Assembly (NCBI GenBank): GCA_937864535.1
Contig: CALMJS010000019.1
Location: 274,500 to 338,499 of the forward strand
Source: an uncultured Paracoccaceae bacterium
GTDB taxonomy: Bacteria > Pseudomonadota > Alphaproteobacteria > Rhodobacterales > Rhodobacteraceae
Length of the DNA stretch: 64,000 nucleotides
Direction: 5' to 3'
The translations under genes and the position numbers were made by a program. Shown here in pieces: positions 51,271 through 60,572 of this stretch (within the stretch, counting starts at the first letter, position 1; each line of letters starts with the position of its first letter). The notes under the pieces were generated by a model. It searched no databases. It saw only the letters and a list, made by a program, of their open reading frames with translations, and was not told the origin of the DNA.

Positions 51271-53217
51271 ATGACCTCAGATTTGGACATCCTCTGGACC
51301 CCGTCACCGGACGCGTTTGAAACCAGCGCCTTGGCGCGGTTTGCCCTGCAAAACGGCTTTGATCCGGCCGATTACGAGGCTCTGCATCGCTGGTCGGTGT
51401 CCGACCTTGGCGGGTTCTGGTCGGCGCTGTGGGACTTCTGCGGCGTCGTCGGGGACAAGGGCGCGGTGGCCTTTGCGCCGAACGAAGACGCATGGATGAC
51501 CGGAGCACGGTTTTTCCCGCAGGCGCGGCTGAACCTCGCAGAAAACTATCTCAAGGGCGCGGCGGCGGAGATCGTCGTCTACGAGGCCGATGAAACCGGT
51601 GCCGAACGTCACCTCAGCCGCGGCGATCTGGTCGCGGCGGTGGCCCGGGTGGCGGCGGGTCTGCGCGCAGCCGGGATCGAACCGGGGGACCGTGTGGCGG
51701 GCGTGCTGCCCAACCGGATCGAGGCGTTGGTCGCCTCGCTGGGGGCGCTGGCGGTCGGGGCGGTCTGGACCGGCTGTTCGCCGGACTTTGGCGCCTCGGC
51801 GATTGTGGACCGGATCGGGCAGGTCGCGCCCAAGGTGCTATTTGCCGCGACCCGCTACAGCTATGCGGGCCGTGTTCATGATATCGGCGACCGGATCGCG
51901 GAAATTCGCGCGGCGATCCCGTCGATCACGACGCTGGTCCTGTGCGGAGAGGGCGCGATGCCCGACGGGTCCGGAACGCCGCTGGCCGGGTTTGGCACAG
52001 AGGCCGCGCCGCAGTACCACGCGGTGGGCTTTGATCATCCCGCGCTGATCCTCTACACCTCTGGCACCACCGGCGCGCCCAAGGCGATCGTGCATCGGGC
52101 AGGCGGTGTCCTGCTCCAGCACCTCAAGGAACATGCGCTGCACGGGGACGTCCGTCCGGGCGACCGGGTTATCTGGTACACGAATACCGCATGGATGATG
52201 TATCCTTGGATGGTGTCGGCACTGGCCTGCGGGGCGGCGATTGTTCTCTATGACGGCGCGCCGATCCTCAAGGCGGGCGAGGGGCTGGACTGTGCGCCGC
52301 TGTGGTCGCTGGTCGAGCGCGCAGGGGTCACGCATCTGGGTGTGTCGCCCAAATACCTCGCCACTTTGCAAAAAGAGGACTACCTGCCGGGCGAACGGCA
52401 TGACGTATCCTCGCTGCGGGCGCTACAGGTCTGTGGCGCACCCTGTCTGCCGCACCAGTTCGACTGGGTGTTCAAGGCCGTCAAAACCGACATGATGTTC
52501 GCGTCGATTTCCGGTGGCACGGAAATCATCGGCTGTTTCCTGATCGGCGCACCGACCCGGCCTGTCCGGCGCGGAGAGTTGACGGTGCCTGCACTGGGCC
52601 ATGCGATTGCCGCGCTGGATGATCGCGGCGTGCCGGTGATCGGGCGACGGGGCGATCTGGTCTGCACCGAGCCGTTCCCGTCGATGCCCCTGACATTCTG
52701 GGGCGAGGGCGGCGACGCCCGCTATCGGGACACCTATTTTTCGGAACGCGCCGAGGTCTGGACCCATGGGGACGTGGCGGAACTGACCGCTTCGGGCGGT
52801 GGTATCATCCACGGGCGGTCCGATAGCACGCTCAAGCCGGGCGGGGTGCGGATCGGCATCTCGGAAATCTACGAAATCTGCGAAAGCTACCGCGAATTCG
52901 AGGATTTTCTGGTCTTTGGCGCCAATCACGACGGCGACGAAGAGGTCGTTCTGGCGATCAAACCCGCCGAGGGCGCGGTCATCACCGCAGAGTTGATCAA
53001 GACCGTTCGCACGCGCATCCGCGCCGAGGCCTCGCCCCGGCATGTGCCTGCCCGTGTGCATCTGGTGGACGCCATTCCCTATACGATCAACGGCAAACGT
53101 GTCGAGGGCGCGGCCCGCACCACGCTGAACGGTGGCAAGGTCAAGAACCTCGGGTCCTTGGCGAACCCGGAGTGCCTGACGCAATACGCCCAACTCAAGA
53201 GAGAAGAGTCGCTATGA
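51271..53217 (+). CDS. aacS: Acetoacetyl-CoA synthetase
   Basis: A 648-residue adenylate-forming ligase of the acetoacetyl-CoA synthetase type. The N-terminal ACAS-like cap (RWSVSDLGGFWSALWDFCGV near residue 35, NLAENYL near 89) comes first. The AMP-binding P-loop LYTSGTTGAPKAIVH is near 261-275, then NTAWMMYPWMVSALACGAAIVLYDG near 308, and the C-terminal catalytic lysine motif INGKRVEGA near 609. It activates acetoacetate or another beta-keto acid to its CoA thioester, which a thiolase can cleave; two thiolase-type genes follow. Its stop overlaps the next gene by ATGA, marking the beginning of a tightly coupled four-gene acyl-CoA set. Confidence 0.9.
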   Translation: MTSDLDILWTPSPDAFETSALARFALQNGFDPADYEALHRWSVSDLGGFWSALWDFCGVVGDKGAVAFAPNEDAWMTGARFFPQARLNLAENYLKGAAAEIVVYEADETGAERHLSRGDLVAAVARVAAGLRAAGIEPGDRVAGVLPNRIEALVASLGALAVGAVWTGCSPDFGASAIVDRIGQVAPKVLFAATRYSYAGRVHDIGDRIAEIRAAIPSITTLVLCGEGAMPDGSGTPLAGFGTEAAPQYHAVGFDHPALILYTSGTTGAPKAIVHRAGGVLLQHLKEHALHGDVRPGDRVIWYTNTAWMMYPWMVSALACGAAIVLYDGAPILKAGEGLDCAPLWSLVERAGVTHLGVSPKYLATLQKEDYLPGERHDVSSLRALQVCGAPCLPHQFDWVFKAVKTDMMFASISGGTEIIGCFLIGAPTRPVRRGELTVPALGHAIAALDDRGVPVIGRRGDLVCTEPFPSMPLTFWGEGGDARYRDTYFSERAEVWTHGDVAELTASGGGIIHGRSDSTLKPGGVRIGISEIYEICESYREFEDFLVFGANHDGDEEVVLAIKPAEGAVITAELIKTVRTRIRAEASPRHVPARVHLVDAIPYTINGKRVEGAARTTLNGGKVKNLGSLANPECLTQYAQLKREESL

Positions 53218-54377
53218 GACACCTCACCCCCCGCGCGGCGATTTCCGGGATTGGCGAGCTCAAGCCGGTGCGCAAGACCGAAAACGTCGCGACGATGGAC
53301 CTGTTGATGCGCGTCGCGGCAGAGGCGATAGCCGACGCTGGCATCACCGCCGACGAGATCGACGGGCTGCTGGTCGCGCCGCAGGTCGGCGAAACGCCGC
53401 AGCATGTGCCCGCCACGGTGGCGGAATATTTCGGCATGCAGCCGACGATGTCGAACATGGTCGATCTGGGCGGCGCCTCTGGTCCGGGGATGATCTGGCG
53501 CGCGGCGGCGGCGATTGCGGCAGGGCAGTGCGAAACCGTGCTCTGCGTCATCGGCAACCACCGCAACCCCGTCCCGCCCAAGAGCCCGAACCGCAATCCG
53601 GCGCGGGAATTCGACACGCCCTTTGGCGCGTCGGGGGCCAATACATCCTATGCGTTGCTGATGCAGGCGCACATGGCCGCCTATGGCTGCACGCCCGAGG
53701 ATTACGCGCAGATCGCCGCGGGGGCGCGGGGCAATGCCCAGTTCAACCCGATGGCGATTTTCTACGGCCAGCCCGCCAGCGTCGAAGAGGTGCTCGCCTC
53801 GCCTATGGTCGCCTCGCCGCTGCATCTGTTTGAAATCGTGATGCCCGTGGCCGGGGCCGATGCTGTCATCGTCACCACCGCCGACCGCGCCGCCAAGGGG
53901 CCGCACCGCCCCGTTCATCTGCTGGGGGCCGGGGAAAAGATCACCCATCGCGCCGTCAGTCAGGCGCCGAGCCTGACCTCGGGCCCGCTGAAACCGTCGA
54001 TTGCCCGCGCGCTGTCGCAGGCGGGTCTGTCGATAGAAGACATTGATTTCCTGAGCCTTTATGACTGCTACACCATCATGGTCGCCGCCACGATAGAGGA
54101 TGCTGGCCTCTGCGCTCCGGGACAGTTCGGCGCATGGCTGCGCGATAACGGCGGCATGGGCCACGAGGCCCGCAAGCCGATCAACACCCACGGCGGGCAG
54201 CTCGGCTTTGGCCAGCCGGATCTGGCAGGCGGCATGACCCATGTGGTCGAGGTCGTGCGGCAAATCCGCGGGACAGCGCCCGGGCGGCAGATGTCCCGCT
54301 GCGACACCGCGCTGATCACCGGCAACGGAGCCACCATGAGCGAGGCTGTCGCTCTTGTCCTTGGAGGGGCGCTATGA
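53214..54377 (+). CDS. SCPx-like thiolase / lipid-transfer-type acyltransferase
   Basis: A 387-residue thiolase-superfamily protein of the lipid-transfer/SCPx group. AISGIGELKPVRK opens the chain, and DLGGASGPGMIWRAAAAIAAGQCETVLCV lies near 83. NTHGGQLGFGQPDLAGGMTHVVEVVRQ near 323 holds the conserved His-Gly-Gly. The standard nucleophilic Cys of degradative thiolases is not obvious, as in other proteins that partner DUF35. The ATG at 53214 overlaps the aacS stop, and the frame upstream of it is unsupported. With the DUF35 protein it probably forms a thiolase or aldolase complex like those in steroid side-chain degradation. This is a family analogy, not proof. Confidence 0.85.
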   Translation: MRHLTPRAAISGIGELKPVRKTENVATMDLLMRVAAEAIADAGITADEIDGLLVAPQVGETPQHVPATVAEYFGMQPTMSNMVDLGGASGPGMIWRAAAAIAAGQCETVLCVIGNHRNPVPPKSPNRNPAREFDTPFGASGANTSYALLMQAHMAAYGCTPEDYAQIAAGARGNAQFNPMAIFYGQPASVEEVLASPMVASPLHLFEIVMPVAGADAVIVTTADRAAKGPHRPVHLLGAGEKITHRAVSQAPSLTSGPLKPSIARALSQAGLSIEDIDFLSLYDCYTIMVAATIEDAGLCAPGQFGAWLRDNGGMGHEARKPINTHGGQLGFGQPDLAGGMTHVVEVVRQIRGTAPGRQMSRCDTALITGNGATMSEAVALVLGGAL

Positions 54378-54790
54378 CCGACCTATCGCAACTCGGCGTC
54401 GCGGGGCCGATTTACGAACCGCTCAACCAGCCCTTTTGGGAGGCTGCCGCGCAGGGCGTCCTGAAAATCCAGCATTGCGGTGCCTGTGATCGCCATGTGT
54501 TCTATCCGCGCCCGATCTGTCCGCACTGCTGGGCGGATGCGCTGGACTGGGTCGCGGTATCGGGCAGGGGCCGGCTCAAGAGCTATTCCGAAATCTGGAA
54601 GCCCGGCCATCCCGGCTGGATCCCGGTCGCGCCCTATCTGGTCGGTCTGGTCGAACTGGACGAGGGCCCGACGCTGCTGAGCCATATTCTGGCGCAGGAC
54701 AACCATGTGCAGATCGGTGACCGGCTGACGCTGGCACCAACCCAAATCGGTGGCCGCGTGCTGCCCTGTTTCAGAAAGGACCCATCATGA
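54374..54790 (+). CDS. DUF35 OB-fold/zinc-ribbon partner protein
   Basis: A 138-residue protein with an N-terminal rubredoxin-like zinc ribbon (Cys35, Cys38, Cys49 and Cys52 in HCGACDRHVFYPRPICPHC) and a C-terminal OB fold (GRGRLKSYSEIWKP onward). Such DUF35/ChsH2-like proteins bind thiolase-like or SCPx-like subunits and acyl-CoA. ATGA overlaps on both sides tie it to the SCPx-like gene before and the MaoC gene after, so equimolar production is expected. Length and motif set are normal. Confidence 0.9.
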   Translation: MTDLSQLGVAGPIYEPLNQPFWEAAAQGVLKIQHCGACDRHVFYPRPICPHCWADALDWVAVSGRGRLKSYSEIWKPGHPGWIPVAPYLVGLVELDEGPTLLSHILAQDNHVQIGDRLTLAPTQIGGRVLPCFRKDPS

Positions 54791-55236
54791 GCGAGATCAA
54801 AGACGGCTGGAAAGGTGTCATCAAGGGACGCCCCGAGGCAGGACAGGTGGCCGAACGCAGCCGCATGACCAAGATGGAGGATATCCACGCCTTTACCGAG
54901 ATGACCGGCGACCGCAATCCGGTGCATTATGACGAGGAACTGGCCAAGAAGACTCCGTTCGGGAAACTGATCGTGCAGGGCGGCGTGACCACAGGCATTC
55001 TGAACGCCATCGTCGCCGAGGATTTGCCGGGGCCGGGCACGGTGTTCCTGAACACCAACCTCGACTTTAAAAAGGCGGTGGGCGTGGGCGAAGTCATCAC
55101 CGGGCAGGTGGAAATCGAGAGCCTGCGTCACGACAAACCGATCTGCAAGCTGAAGGTGCGCATCACCGACAGCGTGGGAGATGTCTGCGTCGAAGGCGTG
55201 GCGACCACCTTTACCATGCCGCTGGAAGGGCTGTAA
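54787..55236 (+). CDS. MaoC-like (R)-specific enoyl-CoA hydratase
   Basis: A 149-residue single hot-dog protein. The hydratase-2 motif is AFTEMTGDRNPVHYDE, with the catalytic Asp42 and His47 in GDRNPVH, followed by FGKLIVQGGVTTGIL. It hydrates trans-2-enoyl-CoA to (R)-3-hydroxyacyl-CoA. It is the last gene of the overlapped aacS-SCPx-DUF35-maoC set and is followed after 6 bases by an MFS gene. The combination suggests side-chain or short branched acyl-CoA breakdown. Confidence 0.9.
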   Translation: MSEIKDGWKGVIKGRPEAGQVAERSRMTKMEDIHAFTEMTGDRNPVHYDEELAKKTPFGKLIVQGGVTTGILNAIVAEDLPGPGTVFLNTNLDFKKAVGVGEVITGQVEIESLRHDKPICKLKVRITDSVGDVCVEGVATTFTMPLEGL

Positions 55237-55242
55237 CGCATC

Positions 55243-56448
55243 ATGTCACCCAAGGGAAAATGGTCGGCGCTATGCCTGACGGGGTTGGCGGTCGTGCTGA
55301 CCCTGACCACGTGGTTTTCGGCGACGGCCATTTTGCCCGAACTGCGGCAAAGCCTGTCCTTGTCACCGCAGGACAGCGCGTGGCTGACGAATGCGGTCCA
55401 GATGGGGTTCGTCGCGGGGGCTCTGGTCTCGGCGTTCCTGTCGCTGGCCGATGTGGTGCCCTTGGCGCGGCTGATGGCCATGGCCAGCGTCGCGGCAGCG
55501 GTGTTCAACGCCGTGCCGCTGCTGGAGCCGGGCGTGGCCGGAGTGATCGCCGCGCGGTTCGCAACGGGGGCCGCGCTGGCGCTGGTCTATCCTCCCTCGC
55601 TCAAATTCATCGCGACGTGGTTTCGCACCGGACGCGGATTGGCGATGGGGGCGATGGTCGGCGCGCTGACGCTGGGATCGGCCCTGCCGCATTTGCTGCG
55701 CGCACTGGGATCGGGCATTCCGTGGCAACTGGTGCTGATGGTCAGCTCCTGTGCCAGCGTGCTGGCCGCGCTGCTGTTCGGGCTGGTCCTGCGCGAAGGC
55801 CCCGACCGGTTTGCCCCGACCAAGGTCGATCCGCGCCGGATCGGAGCGATTTTGCGCAACCGTCCGGTGATGTTGGCCAACCTCGGGTACTTTGGCCACA
55901 TGTGGGAACTCTATGCGATGTGGGCGTGGATTTTCGCCTATGCCGCTGCGGCGAAATCGGCGGGATTGCCGCTGGAAAACGCATCGTTTCTGGCCTTTGC
56001 CGCGATTGCGATGGGCGCGCCGGGCTGCGTTCTGGCGGGCTGGCTGGCAGACCGCATCGGGCGGTGCAACACGACGGCGCTGGCGATGACGATCTCGGGC
56101 CTGTCGGCGCTGTTGATCGGGCTGACGTTCGAGGGGCCGTTGATCGCCTTTGTGCTGGTGGCGCTGGTCTGGGGACTGACCGTGGTGGCCGACAGCGCCC
56201 AGTTTTCCGCCGCCGTGACCGAATTGGCGGACCAGACGCTGGTCGGATCGGCGCTGGCGTTCCAGATGGGCGTCGGCTTTGCCATCACCATCGGCATGAT
56301 CTGGGCGCTGCCCGTCATCGCCGAGGCGGTCGGATCATGGCGCTGGACGTTCCTCGCCCTCGTGCCGGGTCCGGTCGTCGGAACACTGGCCATGTTGACG
56401 CTGCGCCGTTTGCCCGAGGCGGCGCGGATCGCGGGCGGGCGGCGATAG
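55243..56448 (+). CDS. MFS transporter 2
   Basis: A 401-residue 12-helix major facilitator. The helix 1-2 region reads LTLTTWFSATAILPEL, the helix 4-5 region YPPSLKFIATWFRTGRGLAMGAMVGALTLGSALPHLL, and the cytoplasmic motif GWLADRIGRCNTTALAMTISG lies between helices 8 and 9. It looks like the CynX/NarK-like group that moves small organic anions. In this operon it may import an acid used by aacS or export a product. Direction and substrate are not evident. Confidence 0.82.
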   Translation: MSPKGKWSALCLTGLAVVLTLTTWFSATAILPELRQSLSLSPQDSAWLTNAVQMGFVAGALVSAFLSLADVVPLARLMAMASVAAAVFNAVPLLEPGVAGVIAARFATGAALALVYPPSLKFIATWFRTGRGLAMGAMVGALTLGSALPHLLRALGSGIPWQLVLMVSSCASVLAALLFGLVLREGPDRFAPTKVDPRRIGAILRNRPVMLANLGYFGHMWELYAMWAWIFAYAAAAKSAGLPLENASFLAFAAIAMGAPGCVLAGWLADRIGRCNTTALAMTISGLSALLIGLTFEGPLIAFVLVALVWGLTVVADSAQFSAAVTELADQTLVGSALAFQMGVGFAITIGMIWALPVIAEAVGSWRWTFLALVPGPVVGTLAMLTLRRLPEAARIAGGRR

Positions 56449-56507
56449 CGCGGGCCGCCCAACCCCATCCCTATTCTACCTGAACATATCTTGTGAGGAG
56501 CAAGACC

Positions 56508-57944
56508 TTGAAACATGTCGCGATTATCGGCGCAGGTCCGGGCGGACTGGCTGCGGCCCGCTGGCTCAAATCCAAAGGCTTTGCGCCCGAGTTGTTCGAG
56601 AGCCATAGCGCATTGGGCGGGCAGTGGAACAACAGCAACCCCAATTCGGGTGTCTGGCCGCAGATGCGCACCAACACCTATCTGTCCACGACGCATTTTT
56701 CCGATCTGGACTATCCGGACGGCACGGCGATTTTCCCGCGCAATACCGAGGTGCTGGACCATCTGACCGCCTTTGCCCGCGCCTTTGATCTGGAACAGGG
56801 CCTGCATACCGGCATGACACTGCGCGCGCTGGAGCGGGCCGGGACGGGGTATCGCCTGACCTTTGACGGGCCGGAGGGCGAACACGTCGTAGAGACCGAT
56901 CACGTGGTGGTGGCCACGGGGCGGTACAACAAACCGACGATCCCGAATGTGCCGGGTCTGGATGGTTTTACCGGCCGGCTGGGGGTGTCGCACGCGTTCC
57001 GCCATAAAAACCCCGAAGCCTATCGCGGTGCCCGCGTCATCATCGCAGGCGGGGCGATTTCCGCGCTGGAGGTGGCGTCCGACCTCGCGATGCTGGGTGC
57101 GGCCAGCGTGCATATCGCCCAGCGTCGCCAGCGCTATGTCATGCCGAAAATGGTGCGCGGCGTACCGTTCGAATACTACGGCTTTACCTATGCCGAGGCG
57201 ACCAAGGTCCCGCCCGCCGACGAAGACGCAGCCCGCGCGGACCTGCGCGATTTCGCCCTGCGCTATGGCGGTGATCCGGCGTGGTATGGCGCCCCCGCGC
57301 CGGACGAGGACCCTCTCAAGGCGGGCTTTACCGGGTCGCAGCATTACCTGAACCTCGTGGCCGAAGACCGTCTGCGTCCGGTGCCGTGGCTGGCGCGGGT
57401 GGACGGGCAGACCGTGACCTTTACCGATGGCACCACGACCGAGGCGGACGCGATCCTGTTCGGCACCGGCTTTGACCTGAACCTGCCGTTCCTGTCCGAC
57501 GACATTGCCCGGACGCTGGAGGTCACGCGCAAGGGGCTCACGCTGTCCGACTTTACCCTGCATCCAGATTTGCCGGGATTGGCGTTTATCGGCCTCTTTG
57601 CCCAGAATGGCGGCTATTTCCCGGTGATCGAGGCGCAGGCGCGCTATCTGAGCTATTGTTGGGCGGGGCAGATCGACTGTTCCGGGGACCGGCTGCGCGA
57701 CGGGCTGGAGGCCTGTCGCAACGAAGACCACCATGCGGGCTATCAGAACCAGCACCAGATGGCGCTGCGGTTTGCCCGGCTGTCCGGCACCGATCCGCAG
57801 GGGCAGGTCGCGCCGGACCTGATGGCCATGGTCAACGCCAGCGCCACCACGACCGTCATGTATCGTCTGGCGGGTCCCGACGCGCTGCCTGATGCGCAGG
57901 CGCGGTTTGAACGCACATTTCATCGGTATGGACCGAAATCCTGA
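56508..57944 (+). CDS. Flavin-containing monooxygenase-like oxidoreductase
   Basis: A 478-residue FAD/NADPH enzyme starting at TTG 56508 (LKHVAIIG), with GAGGAG 7 bases upstream. A GTG at 56493 is possible but badly placed. FAD motif GAGPGG is at residues 8-13, the FMO-type segment FTGRLGVSHAFRHKNPEAYRG is near 154, and the NADPH Rossmann glycine motif IIAGGAISALEVASDLA near 177. ILFGTGFDLNLPFLSDD near 316 is the ATG-containing linker typical of FMO. It can oxygenate N or S atoms, or a ketone by Baeyer-Villiger reaction. Next to ALDH and thiolase genes, ketone oxygenation is plausible but unproven. Confidence 0.85.
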   Translation: MKHVAIIGAGPGGLAAARWLKSKGFAPELFESHSALGGQWNNSNPNSGVWPQMRTNTYLSTTHFSDLDYPDGTAIFPRNTEVLDHLTAFARAFDLEQGLHTGMTLRALERAGTGYRLTFDGPEGEHVVETDHVVVATGRYNKPTIPNVPGLDGFTGRLGVSHAFRHKNPEAYRGARVIIAGGAISALEVASDLAMLGAASVHIAQRRQRYVMPKMVRGVPFEYYGFTYAEATKVPPADEDAARADLRDFALRYGGDPAWYGAPAPDEDPLKAGFTGSQHYLNLVAEDRLRPVPWLARVDGQTVTFTDGTTTEADAILFGTGFDLNLPFLSDDIARTLEVTRKGLTLSDFTLHPDLPGLAFIGLFAQNGGYFPVIEAQARYLSYCWAGQIDCSGDRLRDGLEACRNEDHHAGYQNQHQMALRFARLSGTDPQGQVAPDLMAMVNASATTTVMYRLAGPDALPDAQARFERTFHRYGPKS

Positions 57945-57965
57945 CAGGCCCGCGAGGAGAAGATT

Positions 57966-59387
57966 ATGAAAAATATCGACAAATTCTATATTGATGGGGT
58001 CTGGCGGGCTCCGATGTCAACGCAGACCCATGCGCTGATCAATCCCGCCACCGAGGAGCAGATCGCCACCCTGCCGATGGCCAGCGCCGCCGATGTGGAC
58101 GCTGCCGTTGCGGCGGCCAAGGCGGCGTTTCCGGCGTGGTCGATGACCTCCAAGGTCGAACGGCTGGGGCTGCTGCGGCGACTGCTGGACCTCTATAACG
58201 CGGCCTATGACGAGATCGCTGAACTGATGGTGCGCGAAATGGGGACCACGCTGGGGTTCTCCAAGGCCGCGCAGGCGGCTGTCGGCACGATGCACCTTGA
58301 GGCCGCGATCGAGGCGCTGGAAAAGGAACCCTTTGAAGAATTGCGCGGCAACACCCTGATTTCCAAGGAACCTATCGGGGTCTGCGCCCTGATCACCCCG
58401 TGGAACTGGCCGATGAACCAATTGGTGGTCAAGGCCGCGCCCTGTCTGGCTGCGGGCTGCACGATGGTCGCCAAGCCTTCGGAATTCTCGCCGCTGTCGT
58501 CGATCCGTTTTGCCGAACTGGTCCATGAGGCGGGCTTTCCGGCAGGGGTCTATAACCATATCACCGGCTCTGGCCCCGTCGCCGGAGAGGCTCTGTCGCG
58601 GCATCCGGACGTCGATATGGTATCGATCACCGGGTCCACGCGGGCCGGTGTCGCCGTGGCGAAATCCGCTGCCGAGACGGTCAAGCGGGTGGCGCAGGAA
58701 CTGGGCGGGAAATCCGCCAATATCATCCTGCCCGATGCCGATCTGGAACGCGCGGTGCGCGAAGGGGTGCAGGCCTGTTTCGTCAACGTCGGTCAGGCCT
58801 GTCGGTCGCCCAGCCGGATGCTGGTTCCCGCCGACCGCATGGAAGAGGCCAAAGCCTATGCCAAGGCCGCCGCAGAGGCGCATCACGTCGGCGACCCGAT
58901 GACCGATGTGGCGCTTGGTCCGGTGGTGAACGAGAGCCAGTTCACCCGCATCCAGTCGCTGATCGAGGCGGGCATCGCCGAAGGCGCGACGCTGGTCACC
59001 GGTGGGCCGGGCCGTCCGGAGGGGCTGAACCGCGGCTATTATATCCGGCCGACCGTCTTTGCCGATGTGACCAACGATATGACCATCGCGCGCGATGAAA
59101 TCTTTGGCCCGGTGCTGGCGATCCTCGGCTATCAGACCGAAGACGAGGCCGTCGCGATTGCCAATGACACGGTCTATGGGCTGTCGGGCTATATCCAGAC
59201 CCCCGACATGGACAAGGCGCGGCGGATCGCCCGCCAGTTGCGGGTCGGGTCGATCTGGATCAATGGCGCGGCATGGGACGCCCGCGCGCCCTTTGGCGGC
59301 TATAAACAGTCGGGCAATGGCCGCGAACACGGGGAATGGGGGCTTTTGGACTATCTCGAGGTCAAATCGACCGCCGGATGGGTCTGA
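57966..59387 (+). CDS. Aldehyde dehydrogenase (NAD(P)+)
   Basis: A 473-residue ALDH. The catalytic Cys279 lies in VGQACRSPSR and the general base E245 in QELGGKS. The cofactor segment ITPWNWPMNQLVVKAAPCLAAGCTMVAKPSE is near 138, and FGGYKQSGNGRE near 442 closes the chain. AGGAG lies 9 bases before the ATG. Length and motifs are normal. Aldehydes could arise from the class II aldolase (sugar side) or from FMO chemistry; the operon position between FMO and thiolase favours the latter. Substrate specificity is not readable. Confidence 0.9.
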   Translation: MKNIDKFYIDGVWRAPMSTQTHALINPATEEQIATLPMASAADVDAAVAAAKAAFPAWSMTSKVERLGLLRRLLDLYNAAYDEIAELMVREMGTTLGFSKAAQAAVGTMHLEAAIEALEKEPFEELRGNTLISKEPIGVCALITPWNWPMNQLVVKAAPCLAAGCTMVAKPSEFSPLSSIRFAELVHEAGFPAGVYNHITGSGPVAGEALSRHPDVDMVSITGSTRAGVAVAKSAAETVKRVAQELGGKSANIILPDADLERAVREGVQACFVNVGQACRSPSRMLVPADRMEEAKAYAKAAAEAHHVGDPMTDVALGPVVNESQFTRIQSLIEAGIAEGATLVTGGPGRPEGLNRGYYIRPTVFADVTNDMTIARDEIFGPVLAILGYQTEDEAVAIANDTVYGLSGYIQTPDMDKARRIARQLRVGSIWINGAAWDARAPFGGYKQSGNGREHGEWGLLDYLEVKSTAGWV

Positions 59388-59393
59388 TCCGCG

Positions 59394-60560
59394 ATGGAGG
59401 CCATCTACATCGCAGCGGCAAAACGCTCGCCCATCGCGAAACTGAACGGAGCCTTTGCCGGGATGTCGGCGGCGGACATCGGATCGCAGGTGATCCGGGC
59501 GCTGCTGGACGAAACGGCGATTGATCCGGGCACGCTGGACGAGGTGTTGATGGGGCAGGTGCTGCAGGGCGGCACCGGCCAGAACCCCGCCCGACAGGCG
59601 GCGATGGCCGCCGGCGTGCCATCGCATGTTCCGGCGATGACGCTGAACATGGTCTGCGGCGCGGGACAACGGTCCATCCATCTGGCCGCGCAGGCAATCA
59701 AGGCGGGCGATGTCGGACTGCTGATCGCGGGCGGGCAGGACAGCATGACCGACGCCCCGCATTTCGTCCGCGCACGCGCCGCCAGACGGCCCGGCGATGT
59801 CAAGGCCAAGGATATGATGATCACCGATGGCCTGTGGGATGTGTTCAACGACATCCACATGGGGGCAACGGTCGAACATCTGGCCCGCAAGTATCAGATC
59901 ACCCGTGACGAACAGGACCTCTTTGCCCTGACATCGCAGACCAAGGCCAAGGTCGCCTGTGCCGCCGGTCATTTTCAGGCGGAAATCGCGCCGATCCGGG
60001 TGCCGGGGACGCAGGAGCCCGTCCGCGAGGACGAACACCCGCAGCCCGACACGACACTGGCGAGACTGGCGGGCATGCGTCCGGCCTTTGCGCCGGATGG
60101 CACGATCACGGCCGGGAATGCCTCGGGGCTGAATGATGGCGCCTCGGCGGTACTGGTCGGATCGGAACGGCGACTGCGCGCCTTGGGGCTAGAGCCACTG
60201 GTGCGGATTGTCAGCTATGCCTCGGCGGCGCTGGACCCGATGGACATGGGCCTTGGCCCGGCCTTTGCGTCGCGGCGGGCGCTCGACCTCGCGGGTTGGC
60301 GGAGCGACGATCTGGACCTGCTGGAGATCAACGAAGCCTTTGCCGCGCAGGCGATCGCCGTGAACCGGGAGATGGGCTGGGACCCCGACCGGATCAATCC
60401 CGGCGGCGGCGCCATCGCTCTGGGACATCCACTGGCAGGATCGGGCAACCGGATCGTGGTGACGCTGATCCATCACATGATCCGGATGAATAAACGCAAG
60501 GGGCTCGCCTCGCTCTGTATCGGAGGCGGGCAGGGGGTCGCGATCTGTCTGGAGAGATAG
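59394..60560 (+). CDS. Acetyl-CoA C-acetyltransferase (thiolase)
   Basis: A 388-residue thiolase. The nucleophilic Cys88 is in NMVCGAGQRS, His in GGGAIALGHPLAGSG near 338-352, and the proton-donor Cys in ASLCIGGGQG near the C-terminus. Spacing from the ALDH stop is 6 bases and no separate ribosome site is seen. It should cleave acetoacetyl-CoA (from the AacS reaction) to two acetyl-CoA, or condense in reverse. It is the last gene of the long plus-strand run that starts at 43502 and converges with the FCD-type GntR gene. Confidence 0.93.
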   Translation: MEAIYIAAAKRSPIAKLNGAFAGMSAADIGSQVIRALLDETAIDPGTLDEVLMGQVLQGGTGQNPARQAAMAAGVPSHVPAMTLNMVCGAGQRSIHLAAQAIKAGDVGLLIAGGQDSMTDAPHFVRARAARRPGDVKAKDMMITDGLWDVFNDIHMGATVEHLARKYQITRDEQDLFALTSQTKAKVACAAGHFQAEIAPIRVPGTQEPVREDEHPQPDTTLARLAGMRPAFAPDGTITAGNASGLNDGASAVLVGSERRLRALGLEPLVRIVSYASAALDPMDMGLGPAFASRRALDLAGWRSDDLDLLEINEAFAAQAIAVNREMGWDPDRINPGGGAIALGHPLAGSGNRIVVTLIHHMIRMNKRKGLASLCIGGGQGVAICLER

Positions 60561-60572
60561 GGACCTGACGGA

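Noticed and set aside
55938..57923. Minus-strand open frame of 661 codons opposite the MFS and FMO genes
   Set aside because: Shadow of real genes with no ribosome site or domain.
58017..60038. Minus-strand open frame of 673 codons opposite ALDH and thiolase
   Set aside because: Antisense to two enzymes with intact catalytic motifs; no recognisable domain.
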